64,000 bases of DNA. Source: VAZQ01 sp963827585. Lineage in GTDB: Bacteria > Pseudomonadota > Alphaproteobacteria > Rhizobiales > Xanthobacteraceae. Both the position numbers and the translations under genes were made by a program. Below the pieces are notes generated by a model. That model was not told where the DNA came from and searched no databases. It was given only the letters and a program-made list of their open reading frames with translations. The stretch's first letter is position 1. The number at the start of each line of letters is the position of its first letter. Shown here piece by piece: positions 1 through 9,043 of the stretch. The stretch is taken from contig CAWHCK010000060.1 in assembly GCA_963827585.1 (NCBI GenBank), positions 1 to 64,000 of the forward strand, written 5' to 3'.

Positions 1-363
1 TATGACGCGGTCGAATGCGCCACGATCGATGAGGAGGTCACCAGCCCGTCCCCACACCGAGCCGTAGCCGTCGTTGTAGCCGGCGTATCCGGGCCGGTAG
101 TAGCTCGCACCCATCATCGGCTCGGCATGCTCGTAAAGCAGCCGATCGCCCAGCACATCTACGCAATGCACGTTGGCCGAACGCCGCACCCGGTACAGGC
201 CCTGGCAGTGGTTTGCGGCCAACGATTGCCCTTCGATGATCGCGATGAAGGTGCGCTGCGCTCGGATCCGCTCGAACCCCACCCGCCTGCGGCCCGTCGG
301 GTCGGAGAACGCGTCGAGCCCAGGAATTGGGTTGATGAAGGCGAAAGGCTCGGCGGCGTCCAT
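1..363 (-). CDS. Partial phage-associated SGNH/GQS-type hydrolase, runs off the window start
   Basis: The minus strand is open from an ATG at 363 to base 1 without a stop, so the C-terminal part lies outside the window. The visible product carries IIEGQSLAANHCQG, which resembles the GQSN nucleophile block of sialate O-acetylesterase/SGNH proteins, followed by GSVWGRAGDLLIDRGAFDRV as in prophage-borne hydrolases of rhizobia. In phages such proteins usually act on surface glycans and sit next to tail fibre genes, which matches the upstream neighbour ending at 406. The start is uncertain because the frame is open back to the neighbour's TAG. The catalytic Asp/His pair would lie outside the window, so activity cannot be judged. 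Confidence 0.55.
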   Translation of the reverse strand, partial: MDAAEPFAFINPIPGLDAFSDPTGRRRVGFERIRAQRTFIAIIEGQSLAANHCQGLYRVRRSANVHCVDVLGDRLLYEHAEPMMGASYYRPGYAGYNDGYGSVWGRAGDLLIDRGAFDRVI

Positions 364-405
364 GCCGACAAATCTGCCCAATCCTATGGGGCCGGACAAC
401 CCGCC

Positions 406-1538
406 CTAAAGGTCCGCGGACGCCTGCCAGTGGATGTAGTTCGACGCCGCGGCCGCGCCCGCAGCGCCGGTCAACACGAAGCCGCTCTCCGACTGATCCG
501 ATACTGTCATTGTTCGGTCGGCGCCGTTCGTCGTATCGCGCCAATTGGCCTTCGCAGTGTCTCGGATTATACGTCGTGATCGTCGGCGCCGCGCGCATGT
601 TGGTATCGAACTGGACGCGGTTGCCGAACACGGCCGAGGCAACATGCGAGACCGCAAAAGCGGCGCCGAGCACGCTGCCGACATTCTGTGCCGGCGCGGT
701 CCCGAGCGCGAACTATTTCCGGTAATAGCGCCGGCAGCGATCGAGCAGGACGTCCTGCGGAACGCCTCAAATGGGGATGCACCAATGCCTTCCTCAACCT
801 GGACCAGCGCGAGCTTGAGGCGGTTGCCGATCGTGTCCATCGCGTTAGCAGGCGTGCCGCCGGCAAGAAAGTCGCCCGCAATCCACGAATTGGGCGTGGA
901 GATGAAATTGGAGCCGACGTTAGCAGCCAAGTGACCAACAGGCCGTACTGGTTGTCGTAGAGCCAAGTGCCGGACGTACCCCCCGGGATCGTGACCTCCT
1001 TGTGTTCCCATGTGTTGGTAGTGTTGATCACGAAGAGGTCGCGTAGGATCGGTCGCCCGCGTCGTTACGGATCGCAATCCAGATATGTCCCGGTCTCGGT
1101 CGACTTCACCCAGAACGAGATGGTGATCGGGCGTGCGCCGGCGTGGCCAAAGCCGAGCAAGGCGGCGTTCAGCCCCTCGATTTTGCCGGATGTGGTACTG
1201 GTCGGTGGCCGCGATCGATGCATCGGCCGTGGTCACTGCGATGTCGAGGCAATGCTGGGTGAATTGCCGGCCTGCGCGATGGTCGGCGCGTCCGCCGTCT
1301 TGGTCAGGTCAATGACGCCGGCGCCGGTCTGGGTCCAACGATATCTGTCCGCGACGAAAGTGGCGTTCGGGACCGACGTGAACGTTGATCCGCGTTGCCA
1401 CGGGTTAGCGGTGAAGTCACCTCCGATGATCAAATTGCGCAGAGCTGGGCGGCCAAGAACTTCGGCGCGAAGCATGCCGCGCACCGGATCGATCAGCGCA
1501 CTGCGAGTCGCGCCATAGACGAACTCTGCCGCCGCCAT
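406..1538 (-). pseudogene. Frameshifted phage tail/fibre-like protein with carbohydrate-binding-like module
   Basis: The gene starts at an ATG at 1538 (MAAAEFVYGATRSALIDP) and ends with ASADL and TAG at 406. One coherent product can be followed only by changing frame several times. LIIGGDFTANPWQRG and FVADRYRWTQTG lie in the first frame. TTADASIAATDQYHIR follows after a shift near 1265. NTWEHKEVTIPGG, then LKLALVQVEEGIGASPFEAF, then FGNRVQFDTNMRAAPTITTYNP and finally SESGFVLTGAAGAAAASNY lie in alternating frames. The layout matches a family of prophage proteins in Bradyrhizobium with a jelly-roll carbohydrate-binding-like region. At least five indels in 1.1 kb make an intact product unlikely unless the sequence itself has errors. 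It lies between two GQS-type hydrolase genes, consistent with a receptor-binding module. Confidence 0.6.
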
Positions 1539-1580
1539 CTTTCCGAGTTGATCGTATCCGCACCACTCAAGTGAAACGTA

Positions 1581-2313
1581 TCAAGCCAGAAGCTGTGCGG
1601 CGAGCGAGCCGGTGTAGACGAAGCGCCGGCAGTCCGGATCGGCCCGCACCACCTTCTGCAGCTGCCCGTTCATTGTGTCGGTGAAGATCGAGCCCGAGAT
1701 GGACGTCGGCGAAAGCCCGAAGATGATGACCGGCGTAGCCCGCGGGAACCAGGATTCCAGCAGCAATCGGCCGTGGAAGGTCTCCCATCGGTCGGGTACT
1801 GGTAGACTGAGATATTCCGCAATTTGCGCCTCGCCCTGCCACCACAGCAAGAGGTCGATCTTGGTCGCGCCGATCGCCGCCAGCGCCGCCGGGACGTTGT
1901 TGGTGATCTGCAGATAATTGTCGATGACCGTCCAGCTCGGCAACCACCGGGTGATGCGGTTGCCCGACAGAGCCGTAGCGGTATTGATCACGTAGACCGA
2001 TCGCGTCGGATTGAGCCGCGCGACCTCGGACGCGAACTTGTCCGTGACATTGATCGTGGTCGACGGCAGCGCGACGAAGGCGGTGCCGATATTGCCGTCG
2101 GTGTGGTTGTAGTTCCAGAGGCGAGCCCGCGATTTCGGGCGACCAGGCGAACGCCGGCGTCTGCACGAAGTTCGATTGGCCGGTCGCGAGGATGACGATC
2201 GGCTCGCCGTCCACGATCGTATGGCCCTCGTTCCACTCGTTGGGGCCGATCTCGCCGGCGACGCCTTCATCCGCGACGTTGGATTGCGTGGCGTGTCTGA
2301 TCGTGAGTCCCAT
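1581..2313 (-). pseudogene. Phage sialate O-acetylesterase-like (SASA/SGNH) protein, one frameshift
   Basis: The ATG at 2313 overlaps the TAA of the preceding fragment (TAATG), which suggests translational coupling. The N-terminal frame contains IVILATGQSNF, the GQSN nucleophile block of the sialate O-acetylesterase (SASA, PF03629) family. Near 2120 the coding signal moves one frame and continues as RLWNYNHTDGNIGTAFVALP to a stop at 1581. That part contains LLLWWQGEAQIAEYL, the WxQGE block typical of the same family. Total length is about 243 residues. It was probably a virion-associated glycan esterase. A single indel separates the two halves, so this is either a young pseudogene or a sequencing error. 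Confidence 0.6.
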
Positions 2314-2426
2314 TACTGCGTCTCCGGCATGAAGCCTTGCGCATCACGCACAACCCGGCGCGGCGCGTTGGCCCGCTTCTCTTCCGCGTTCCGCTCGGCT
2401 TCGATCAAGGCGCGATGCCCCTCGCC
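2313..2426 (-). pseudogene. C-terminal fragment related to the end of the portal-region protein
   Basis: A short open stretch ends in ANAPRRVVRDAQGFMPETQ and a TAA that overlaps the next ATG. The ANAP(R/K)R(V/I)VRDA signature also occurs at the very C-terminus of the portal-region product, which stops at 3505. This piece therefore looks like the tail of a duplicate or diverged copy of the same reading frame. No start codon belongs to it, and the sulfotransferase gene lies immediately beyond. Inference: a duplication or insertion event around the sulfotransferase left this end behind. Confidence 0.4.
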
Positions 2427-2507
2427 CGCCTGCGATCCGCGTCAGGCAGCGTCGTCACTCGGTTGCAGGGACGGCGGCCCCTACGGTAGGGTGCCCGCCG
2501 GTCACGT

Positions 2508-3434
2508 ATGTTTTCGGATATGGCAGCTCCCTACACCTTCCAGCAATTGCTCGATCGGCAAGTCGAAAGGTTCGGCCTCGATCTCGTGTTTCACGTTCAC
2601 GTCCCGAAGGCGAGCGGCGGGACGGTCAATGCGCTTTTCCGGCAGAACAATTTCTTCGCGCTGAATTTCGACATGAACACAATGGATTTCTTCGGCCTTG
2701 TTCCCGAGGAGCGGTTTCTCGAAGGATACCGCGCGCCCCCGCCCCGCCCTTCATATGTGCTGACCGGCCATTTCCGCCTCGATCATCCTTTTCTTCGCGC
2801 TGCGCCGATGCCGCATACGATCGTCTCGACATTGCGCCATCCGATCGAGCGGATGCGCTCGTACTACAATTACGCGCTTCGTCTGCCGGGAAATCCCTGG
2901 CACGAGGACGTCGTCAAGGGCATGCCCTTCACCGAGTATGCAAGGAACGCGTATTCCGCCTTCGGCGCCCAATACAGCTTCTTCGACGACACCGGCAAAG
3001 GCAGCTTCGCACCGACCGGAACCGCTACGCCACAGCAATGCCTGCACAACTTGACCACGAAAGTGGGCCTCTACGGGCTGACGGAGCGCTTCGAGGAATT
3101 CACCGTGCTCATGGGTTATCTTCTCGGCCGCGCCAGGATCCTGGCCGTCCCGCGCCGCAACGTCACCGACCGAATCAAGGATTTCACCGGGCTCCCGCCA
3201 AAGCGATCGCTGACCGCCGCGGAGCGCGATGACCTCGCCGAGTACCTCAAGGACGACATCTGGTTCTATGGCGAAGCGGTCAAGGAATACGAGCGCCGCA
3301 TCTCCGATCCAAGAGTGCAGTCCATTCTTGCCGAGGCCGTGCCCATGGTTCGATCTTGCAGCGAGACCATGGAGCGCCTCCTGAACGTGGATGACCCAGC
3401 CGATTTCAGCCGCCGCGCCTTCGATCGCGTTTGA
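2508..3434 (+). CDS. Sulfotransferase family protein inside the prophage remnant
   Basis: The product is a 308-residue intact protein on the strand opposite to all surrounding phage genes. HVHVPKASGGTV near residue 29 fits the 5'-phosphosulfate loop of PAPS-dependent sulfotransferases (HIPKTGGT-like). TLRHPIERMRSYYNYAL near residue 107 fits the 3'-phosphate-binding motif (LRxPxxRxxSxY). The family (Sulfotransfer_2-like) moves sulfate from PAPS to sugars or other acceptors. No signal peptide is visible, so it is probably cytosolic. The ATG at 2520 (MAAPYTF) is an alternative start; neither has a clear Shine-Dalgarno. Position, orientation and intactness among broken genes suggest a phage cargo (moron) gene or a later insertion. 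The substrate cannot be told from sequence. Confidence 0.7.
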   Translation: MFSDMAAPYTFQQLLDRQVERFGLDLVFHVHVPKASGGTVNALFRQNNFFALNFDMNTMDFFGLVPEERFLEGYRAPPPRPSYVLTGHFRLDHPFLRAAPMPHTIVSTLRHPIERMRSYYNYALRLPGNPWHEDVVKGMPFTEYARNAYSAFGAQYSFFDDTGKGSFAPTGTATPQQCLHNLTTKVGLYGLTERFEEFTVLMGYLLGRARILAVPRRNVTDRIKDFTGLPPKRSLTAAERDDLAEYLKDDIWFYGEAVKEYERRISDPRVQSILAEAVPMVRSCSETMERLLNVDDPADFSRRAFDRV

Positions 3435-3504
3435 AAGCCTCAGGTTCAGTTACGGCTGCGAGCGCAGCGTGCACGGCCGGCTTCGACCCTGCTCATTCCC
3501 ATCA

Positions 3505-5757
3505 TCATCCGATGACGGCAGGCTCGATATGCGAGGCGCGGCCGCCGGCATCGCGCACGATGCGTTTCGGCGCGTTCGCCCGCTTGAGCTCGCCGATGAG
3601 CTCCGTCACCGTCCGCAGCATCGGATGTTCCCGCGGCTCGCCATCCGGACCCGGCTCGTCGCCCGCCATCAGCGTCCGAGCCATGGCCTGCGCCATGCTC
3701 TGCTCGTGCTCCTCGCGCTTGATCTGCGCATCGAGCAGCTTCAATTCCTTCTCGAGCTCGAACTTGCGCTCGCTCAGCGCCAGCTCGGCTTGCGTCTTGC
3801 GTTCTGCGTCGCGATATCGGCCTGGGCCTGCATCTTCTCGATCTCGGCCTTGCGTTCAGCTCCATGCATCTTCGGATCGGCCGGCGGCTTGATCGGCGCC
3901 GAGGTCGGGTCGTTGGGATCGGGGGGCGTGCCCGGCGCGGTGAAGAACAGGTCGACGTTCTTGTGGCCGGCCAGCTTGGTGAACTCCTTGGCCGCGTTGT
4001 AGAGATTCTTCGGCGACACCAGGCCGGCCGCCATGGCCTCCTTCTGCGCGCCGATGACAGTCAGGTGGGCGAGCTGCTCGGTCTTGCCGCCGGTGCCGAG
4101 CCCGACATTGATGGTCATGTCGTTGCGGCTCTTCCAGTCGCGCGGATCGACGGTGACCCATCGGTTGCGCAGCCGCACCGTCTGCGGCCTGGCTGCCGTG
4201 CTTGCGGATCGTCGCGTGCAGCAGCGAGAACAGATCGCGGATGCCGGTCTCGGCGAAGATGCGCGCGATCAGCTTCACCTTGGCCTGCGCGGCGTTGAAC
4301 ATCTGGTTGGCGATGGTCGCGACCTGGTTCTGCAGCGCATTGGGGTCGACGCCCTGGCCCTGCCGGCTCACGCCCGGTGCGCCATTCCCGCGTGGCGTCC
4401 TGGTATTGCAGCAGCGGAAAGACATGGCCGCCGATATCGGGATGCTTGATGACGCCGAGGCCGCCCGGCATCTTGGTGCGCACGATCCCGCCCGGGCCGC
4501 GACACCAGCAGGTCGTCGAGCGTGGTCTCGGTGGCATGGCTCTCCGCCACCTCGGTGCGGGGATTGTTGGCGAGATAGGCGTTGTCGAGCAGCGCCCGCA
4601 GCAGCGCGGTCTTGATGCGCTGGATGTCCATCACCAGGTCGGCGATCGAGCGGCCGAAGAAGCGATGCGTGACGATGACCGGCGTCATCGCCGCGAACGG
4701 GATCGCGTCCTCCTCGGATGACGTCGGGCTCGCCGTCGCGCTCGAGCACCTCGCCCTCGTCGCCGCCGGTCGTGACCCGGTACAGCGCGCACCAGGGCGT
4801 TTACGCCCGTCTTCGCGGGCTATGCCGTTGCCCTCGTAGTCCATCCGCACGTAGTGCTCGGTGACCCGGATCAGCCGGCTCGCGCTGTTGAGCGCCGTCG
4901 TCGCCCTGCCCGGCCGTGCCTTCGTCGACGGTGTCGCGCGCCTGCGCCTCGATCGTGTCGGCGACCACGTAGGACGGCAGCTGCTTGACCTGCTCGCGGT
5001 CGTAGCCCTGCTCGATCAGCTTGGCTTCGGACCGCAGCACGTCGTGGAAGCAATAGTCGGCGTCGCGGATCCAGCGCGCGTGGCGCGCGATGCCGAACTC
5101 CTCGGGCGGCACGCCCTCGACCTTGGCGCATTCATAGCTGCGCGTGGTCTGCACGGTGACGTCGTGCAGGACAGACGACGGAGGATGCAGGACGGAGGAC
5201 GGACCGGCTTCATCTGTCCGCTGTTGTCCGTCGACTGTCCTCTGACTATGCGCGATCACCTCGACCGCGGGATCGGCGACGATCAGCGCGAAGGCATCCT
5301 CGGGCTGGTCGAGATAGGTTTCGCGCTCGTGCTCCTCCCGCGTCTCCCACCACACCTTGACGATGCCGACCTTGGACAGCAGCGCGTCCTTGATGAAGGA
5401 ATAGAGCACGAGGAAGCCCGGGTTCTGCTGCATGAAGACATGATTGACGTAATCGGTCTCCTGCTCGGCCGCCGCCACGTCCTCCGGCCCGACCGGCTCG
5501 AACCGCACCACCTCGTCGCCGGCGGTGAAGATGTCCATCAGCGACGGCATCAGCCCTTCCACCGTGTCGGCGACGTCGGTCGACACCGCCCTCGAGCGGC
5601 CGTCCGGCGCCGGCATGTCGCGCGACATGTCGCCGAGGTAATAGTCGAGCGCGGCCGCGCGCTCCTCCGACAGCTTCGAGGCCGACATCGCGGACAAGGC
5701 ATCGGCCTTCTCCGCGGCAAGCAGCGCGCGCAGATCGGTGGCGGTGAGTTTGGGCAT
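3505..5757 (-). pseudogene. Phage portal protein, multiply frameshifted
   Basis: The start is MPKLTATDLRALLAAEKADA at 5757. The first 290 residues are in one frame and show portal-type text (DVADTVEGLMPSLMDIFTAG, FIKDALLSKVGIVKVWW). The protein then continues in other frames. FFGRSIADLVMDIQRIKTAL and NAYLANNPRTEVAESHATET are followed by GGIVRTKMPGGLGVIKHPDI, NQMFNAAQAKVKLIARIFAE, LRNRWVTVDPRDWKSRND and finally ELKRANAPKRIVRDAGG to a stop at 3505. The rebuilt length of about 740 residues fits portal proteins of podophage-like prophages, which form the dodecameric DNA gate. One break is caused by a 29-bp repeat unit inserted at 4795-4823; the others look like 1-2 nt indels. It is not functional as sequenced. 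Confidence 0.75.
4795..4823. repeat. 29-bp palindromic repeat unit inserted in the portal gene
   Basis: On the minus strand the segment equals one unit of the array at 16201-16473 (ATAGCCCGCGAAGACGGG followed by CGTAAACGCCC). Removing it restores the portal frame from MDYEGNG directly to WCALYRVTTGGDEGEV. That defines it as an insertion whose length is not a multiple of three. Confidence 0.7.
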
Positions 5758-5764
5758 GGCTATT

Positions 5765-5839
5765 GCGGGTCACTTGTGCGGGTCACTTGTGCGGTCACTT
5801 GTGCAGGTCACTTGTGCGGGCACTTGTGCGGTCACTGGC
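5765..5839. repeat. Short tandem repeat, six 12-13 bp units
   Basis: Six units of the type GCGGGTCACTTGT (13, 13, 12, 13, 12 and 12 bp) run from 8 bp upstream of the portal start codon. They occupy the place where a ribosome binding site would be expected on the minus strand, and no Shine-Dalgarno is visible there. Confidence 0.7.
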
Positions 5840-5969
5840 GCCATCGGCGCGGTTTCGCGTGCAGATCGCGGTTGCTTTCGAGTTGTCCGCGGGAGGACGC
5901 CGCGCGCGTGGCCGCGACGCAGGCGATCCTCCCGCGCCGATGCCATCCGGGAGACGGAGGCCCGGTCGG

Positions 5970-6040
5970 CACCGAAACGGTGGTCATTGCGCAGTTTTGG
6001 AGAATGCGCGTTTTATAGGTGACTTACGTAACGTAGTCAA
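5970..6040 (-). promoter_or_regulatory. Repeated phage promoter element, copy A (upstream of portal)
   Basis: On the minus strand -35 TTGACT (6040-6035) and -10 TATAAA (6017-6012) are 17 bp apart, a near-consensus sigma-70 promoter reading toward the portal gene about 255 bp away. The spacer holds ACGTTACGT, an inverted-repeat core that could bind a regulator. About 30-40 bp downstream a small hairpin (CACCGTTTCGGTG) is conserved. The same block recurs near 8190 and 8480. Confidence 0.6.
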
Positions 6041-6084
6041 CTGAAAAATGCGACGACGCCAAAAAGTGTCGCGCGGTCAGTGCG

Positions 6085-6178
6085 TAGGATGGGTTGAGCC
6101 TTTAGGGCGTTTTACGCCCGTCGATAGCCCGCGAAGACGGGCGTCAACGCCCTAAAGGCGGGCTATGGCGAAACCCAT
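6085..6178. repeat. Composite palindrome: GATGGGTT repeat with inverted 30-bp units in its loop
   Basis: GTAGGATGGGTTGAGC opens the element and GGCGAAACCCAT closes it, giving the outer arms of a REP-like palindrome. Between them lie one partial and one full copy of the 30-bp unit (GGGCG...CGCCC) in opposite orientations. The 6043-6423 interval around it has no recognisable gene, only this element and the related one at 6250-6335. Confidence 0.65.
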
Positions 6179-6249
6179 GTCGCACGCTCGGGGCCTTTGA
6201 ATGCACTTCTTGTTATGAATCGAGGCGGCTTAGCCCGGTGCCGCAGGTT

Positions 6250-6335
6250 GTCCATGGTGCGTGACGTCGGGACCGGTCGAGCAGCAACGACGAAATGAGA
6301 TGGGTTTCGCTGCGCTCAACCCATCCTACACGCGC
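6250..6335. repeat. REP-like element without 30-bp units (empty form)
   Basis: The arms GATGGGTT (6299-6306) and AACCCATC (6318-6325) flank the short loop TCGCTGCGCTC. The 45-50 bp to the left (ATGGTGCGTGACGTCGGGAC and following) closely match the left flank of the array at 16139-16200. This is therefore an empty version of the element that carries nine units there. Confidence 0.65.
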
Positions 6336-6423
6336 CCGGTTGGTAGCAGAACACTGACGGGCCGACTTTGCAGATTGGGCAGGGAGCCCCTTCGTCATCG
6401 CTCTCGACCCTGCTAATTCGAGA

Positions 6424-7707
6424 TCACGCATAGCCCAGCGACGAATAGACGATCCGCCGATGAAAGCCGGCCTGCACCGCCCGCCGATCGAGCGTCAGCG
6501 CGAGATAGCGAAACGAATCCGCCGCGTGCGAGGTCCAGTCGTGCACCGGCTGCGGCCGCAGCGCCTGCAGCGTGTCGTCGTACTCGGCGCGGTAGAGCTT
6601 GAGCGCGTCGACGCCGCGCGCGCATTTGCTCGCGTCGAACCAGCATTTCGGGATGAACACGCGCACCGCGTTGATGCCGTCCTCGACCCGGTGCAGCGGC
6701 GCGAGCGTCAGATGTCTTGAGGCCGAGGCTTTCGAGCACTTCGAGCCGGCTCTTGCCGGTGCCCAGCTCCTTGGCCTGCGCATCGTGCGGCACGATGTGG
6801 CCGGCATAGACGTAGGGCCGAAGGTTGATCTCGCGGACGTAGTGGCCGAGGTCGACGCCGGAGGCCTCGTAGTAGTCGATGATCCTGATCTCGCGGCCGA
6901 TCACCTGCGCGAACCAGATCGCGGTGGCGTCGCGGATGCCGAGGTCCCAGGACGTCCACACCAGCGCGGCCGGATCGTAGGGCACGCCGGCGATGCGCTT
7001 GTCGGCTTCGGCCTGCGCCATCAGCTTCCCGTAATAGGCGCCGACGACGGCGGCATCGAACGAGCATTCGAACTCCTGCAAGTACTGCTCCTCGCTGAGA
7101 TCGCGCCGGGCCAGCGCGAGCTCGCTCTCGGGAATGAGGCCGGTCTCGCTCGCCCGCAGCAGGAGCGAGTACCAGCCCTCCTCCGCCTGCGCGCGCCGCC
7201 ACAGCTCGAAGAACGCGTTGCGCCCCTGCGGCGTGCCGATGAAGACCGCCCAGCCCTGCCGGTCGGCGAGCGCCGGGCGGATGATCTCCGCCCACACCCG
7301 CGGGTCCATGTCGGCGTATTCGTCGAGCACGATGCCGTCGAGATAGATGCCGCGCATGGCGTCGGGATTGTCGGCGCCGTAGAGCCTGACCTGCGCGCCC
7401 GTAGGGATAATCGACGCGCAGCTCGCTCTCGTGCGCGGTCGCCCCGACCGCGCGCAGCGGCGCCATCGCGTGGCGCAGATAATCCCATGCCACCGCCTTC
7501 GACTGCCGCAGGAACGGCGACAGATAGGCGAAGCGCGGCCGAACTTTCCTGCTGGCCGTCGCGGCGCAGCTGCAAGTCGTGGATGCAGGCCACGGTCTTG
7601 CCGGCGCGCCGGTGGCTCACGATGCAGGCGAATCGCTGGGTCCGGTCGTGAAATGCAGCGAATTGCTTGCGGGGCTCGTAGTCGAAGACGGCGTTGCGTT
7701 CTTCCAT
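6424..7707 (-). pseudogene. Phage terminase large subunit, frameshifted
   Basis: The start is MEERNAVFDYEPRKQFAAFH at 7707. VSHRRAGKTVA about 30 residues in is the Walker A motif of the packaging ATPase. The reading frame shifts near 7555 and again near 7405. It then continues as GIYLDGIVLDEYADMDPRVW (Walker B/DE) and the nuclease half with TSWDLGIRDATAIWF, typical of the RNase H-like domain. It shifts once more near 6715 and ends at TGA 6424. The total of about 427 residues is a normal size for a terminase large subunit. The protein would cut and pump phage DNA with the small subunit encoded just upstream. With three or more frame breaks, packaging function is lost as sequenced. Confidence 0.8.
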
Positions 7708-7968
7708 TGGAGTATCACCTTCCTCGGCCCGTCATCGGGCGCGCTGGCGCCCTGCACGGACCTGCCGTCCGCGCGGTCGAACACTTCCTTGATCGCCGAC
7801 ATGTCGCCGTCGGCGGCCTTGTCGACGAGCTTGTCGGCGATGAGCTGCAGCTTGGTGGCCGCACCGCCATCGGGATCTTCGGCCGGCCGGAGCAGCGCCC
7901 GCATGAGCGCAGCGCGCATCAATCCGGCCGCCGTGCCGCCTGTCGGGCGGCGCGTCGTCATCGGTCAT
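7617..7968 (-). pseudogene. Terminase small subunit-like protein, probably frameshifted near its start
   Basis: The body KLQLIADKLVDKAADGDMSA and IKEVFDRADGRSVQG resembles small DNA-binding terminase partners of rhizobial prophages. The best start is ATG 7968 (MTDDDAPPDR), with AAAGGAA at 7980-7974, but that frame must shift near 7945 to join LMRAALMRALLRPAEDPDGG. The alternative ATG 7961 is in frame but lacks a spaced ribosome site. The frame runs 90 bp into the terminase large subunit gene, whereas such partners normally end a few bases into it, so the original stop may also be lost. The assignment rests on synteny and overall look rather than a strong motif. Confidence 0.5.
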
Positions 7969-8001
7969 GTCGGTTCCTTTCGGTTTGTGCGCTACTTGCT
8001 G

Positions 8002-8050
8002 GAGCATGATCTTTTCCGAAAACCGGTAACCACTTTTCGGGATCATGCTC
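8002..8050. repeat. Palindromic repeat P2 (GAGCATGATC family)
   Basis: GAGCATGATC at the left and GATCATGCTC at the right are perfect inverted arms around TTTTCCGAAAACCGG-type text. The same element appears in longer form within the inverted repeats at 13570-13700 and 14160-14288 and truncated at 18190-18227. Here it lies in the leader of the terminase genes. Confidence 0.8.
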
Positions 8051-8149
8051 TATGCGCGCGAATTCAGCGGGAGGACCGCCTCGCCAATCTGTATCTGGCG
8101 CCAGGCGACGTCCCCCCGCGCCGATGCACGCCGGCCTGGGGGCGACGGG

Positions 8150-8223
8150 CAGCACCGAAACGGTGGTCTAGACGCAATTCTTGAGAATGCGTGAATTATA
8201 GGTGACTCACGTAACGTAGTCAA
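8150..8223 (-). promoter_or_regulatory. Repeated phage promoter element, copy B (upstream of terminase genes)
   Basis: This is the best match of the three copies: -35 TTGACT (8223-8218), a 17-bp spacer and -10 TATAAT (8200-8195) on the minus strand. The spacer contains ACGTTACGTGAGTCA. It reads toward the terminase small subunit start about 230 bp away, with palindrome P2 in the untranslated leader. Confidence 0.65.
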
Positions 8224-8434
8224 CAGGAAAATTGCGACGGCGGAAAAAGCCTCGTGCGGTCAAGGGGTAGGATCGGTTGAGCGGAGCGAGATCCGTGGCA
8301 CGCGTGCAGGGCGTTTTCGGCCGTTTTTGTCATGCGGCTGGTTTCGACCGTGTTTTGCCCATGAAACGCGGATAACCTCGTTCCATGACGCCCTTGCAGA
8401 CGCGCCGATGCGCGCCGGTCGGGCCAACCCGGGC

Positions 8435-8507
8435 GGCACCGAAACGGTGGTCCATGCGCAATTTTGGAGACTGCGCGTTTTATAGGTGACTCACGTAACG
8501 TAGTCAA
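8435..8507 (-). promoter_or_regulatory. Repeated phage promoter element, copy C
   Basis: -35 TTGACT (8507-8502) and -10 TATAAA (8484-8479) are 17 bp apart, with a spacer identical to copy B. The element is about 280 bp upstream of copy B and reads in the same direction, so the terminase genes have two tandem copies. No gene is visible between C and B. Confidence 0.6.
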
Positions 8508-8529
8508 CAAGAAAATTCCGATGCCGCCA

Positions 8530-9043
8530 AAAGCGGCGCGTCGTCAATGGCTACGGTGGGGTCGAGCGGAGCGGAAGCTCGTTGCACGCGTGCGGGGTGT
8601 TATTCAAGTCTAGTGCGTTCCCAGCTTGCCAAGGCTCATAACGCGATGGTGATAATCATCTTGTGGAGATGATTGCACCAATTCGAATAGGACGACTTTC
8701 CACCCAGGGCTGCCGCAGTCCGCGCGCCGTTGCCGTGACTTTGCGAATTCCTCTGCGACTCCGCGTGTCCGTGGCCCCGGTTAGCCCTTCACTGCTGGCA
8801 TCGCGGGCAAGCACCTCGACGTTGCTCTGCGCCCTTGGATGCGGAAAACCGATGCCCCGGTGGCCGGATTGAATTTCGCGGTGGCTGGATTTGACTTGGT
8901 ACGTTTCCCGGCAGACTTTCCCTGATTGTTGTATTACATTATTCCGACCACTGACACTGGCACTGACCAGGCGTCGGTGGCTGAGTTGTGCCGGTCTCGT
9001 GCGTGCTCTCGAAGGGCCTCAATCGTATGCGCCGCAGGCACCG
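8530..9043. other. Intergenic stretch upstream of hpnR
   Basis: No gene is supported here. Open frames exist but look random. This segment separates the prophage remnant from the hopanoid gene. No convincing sigma-70 promoter for hpnR was found. Confidence 0.5.
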
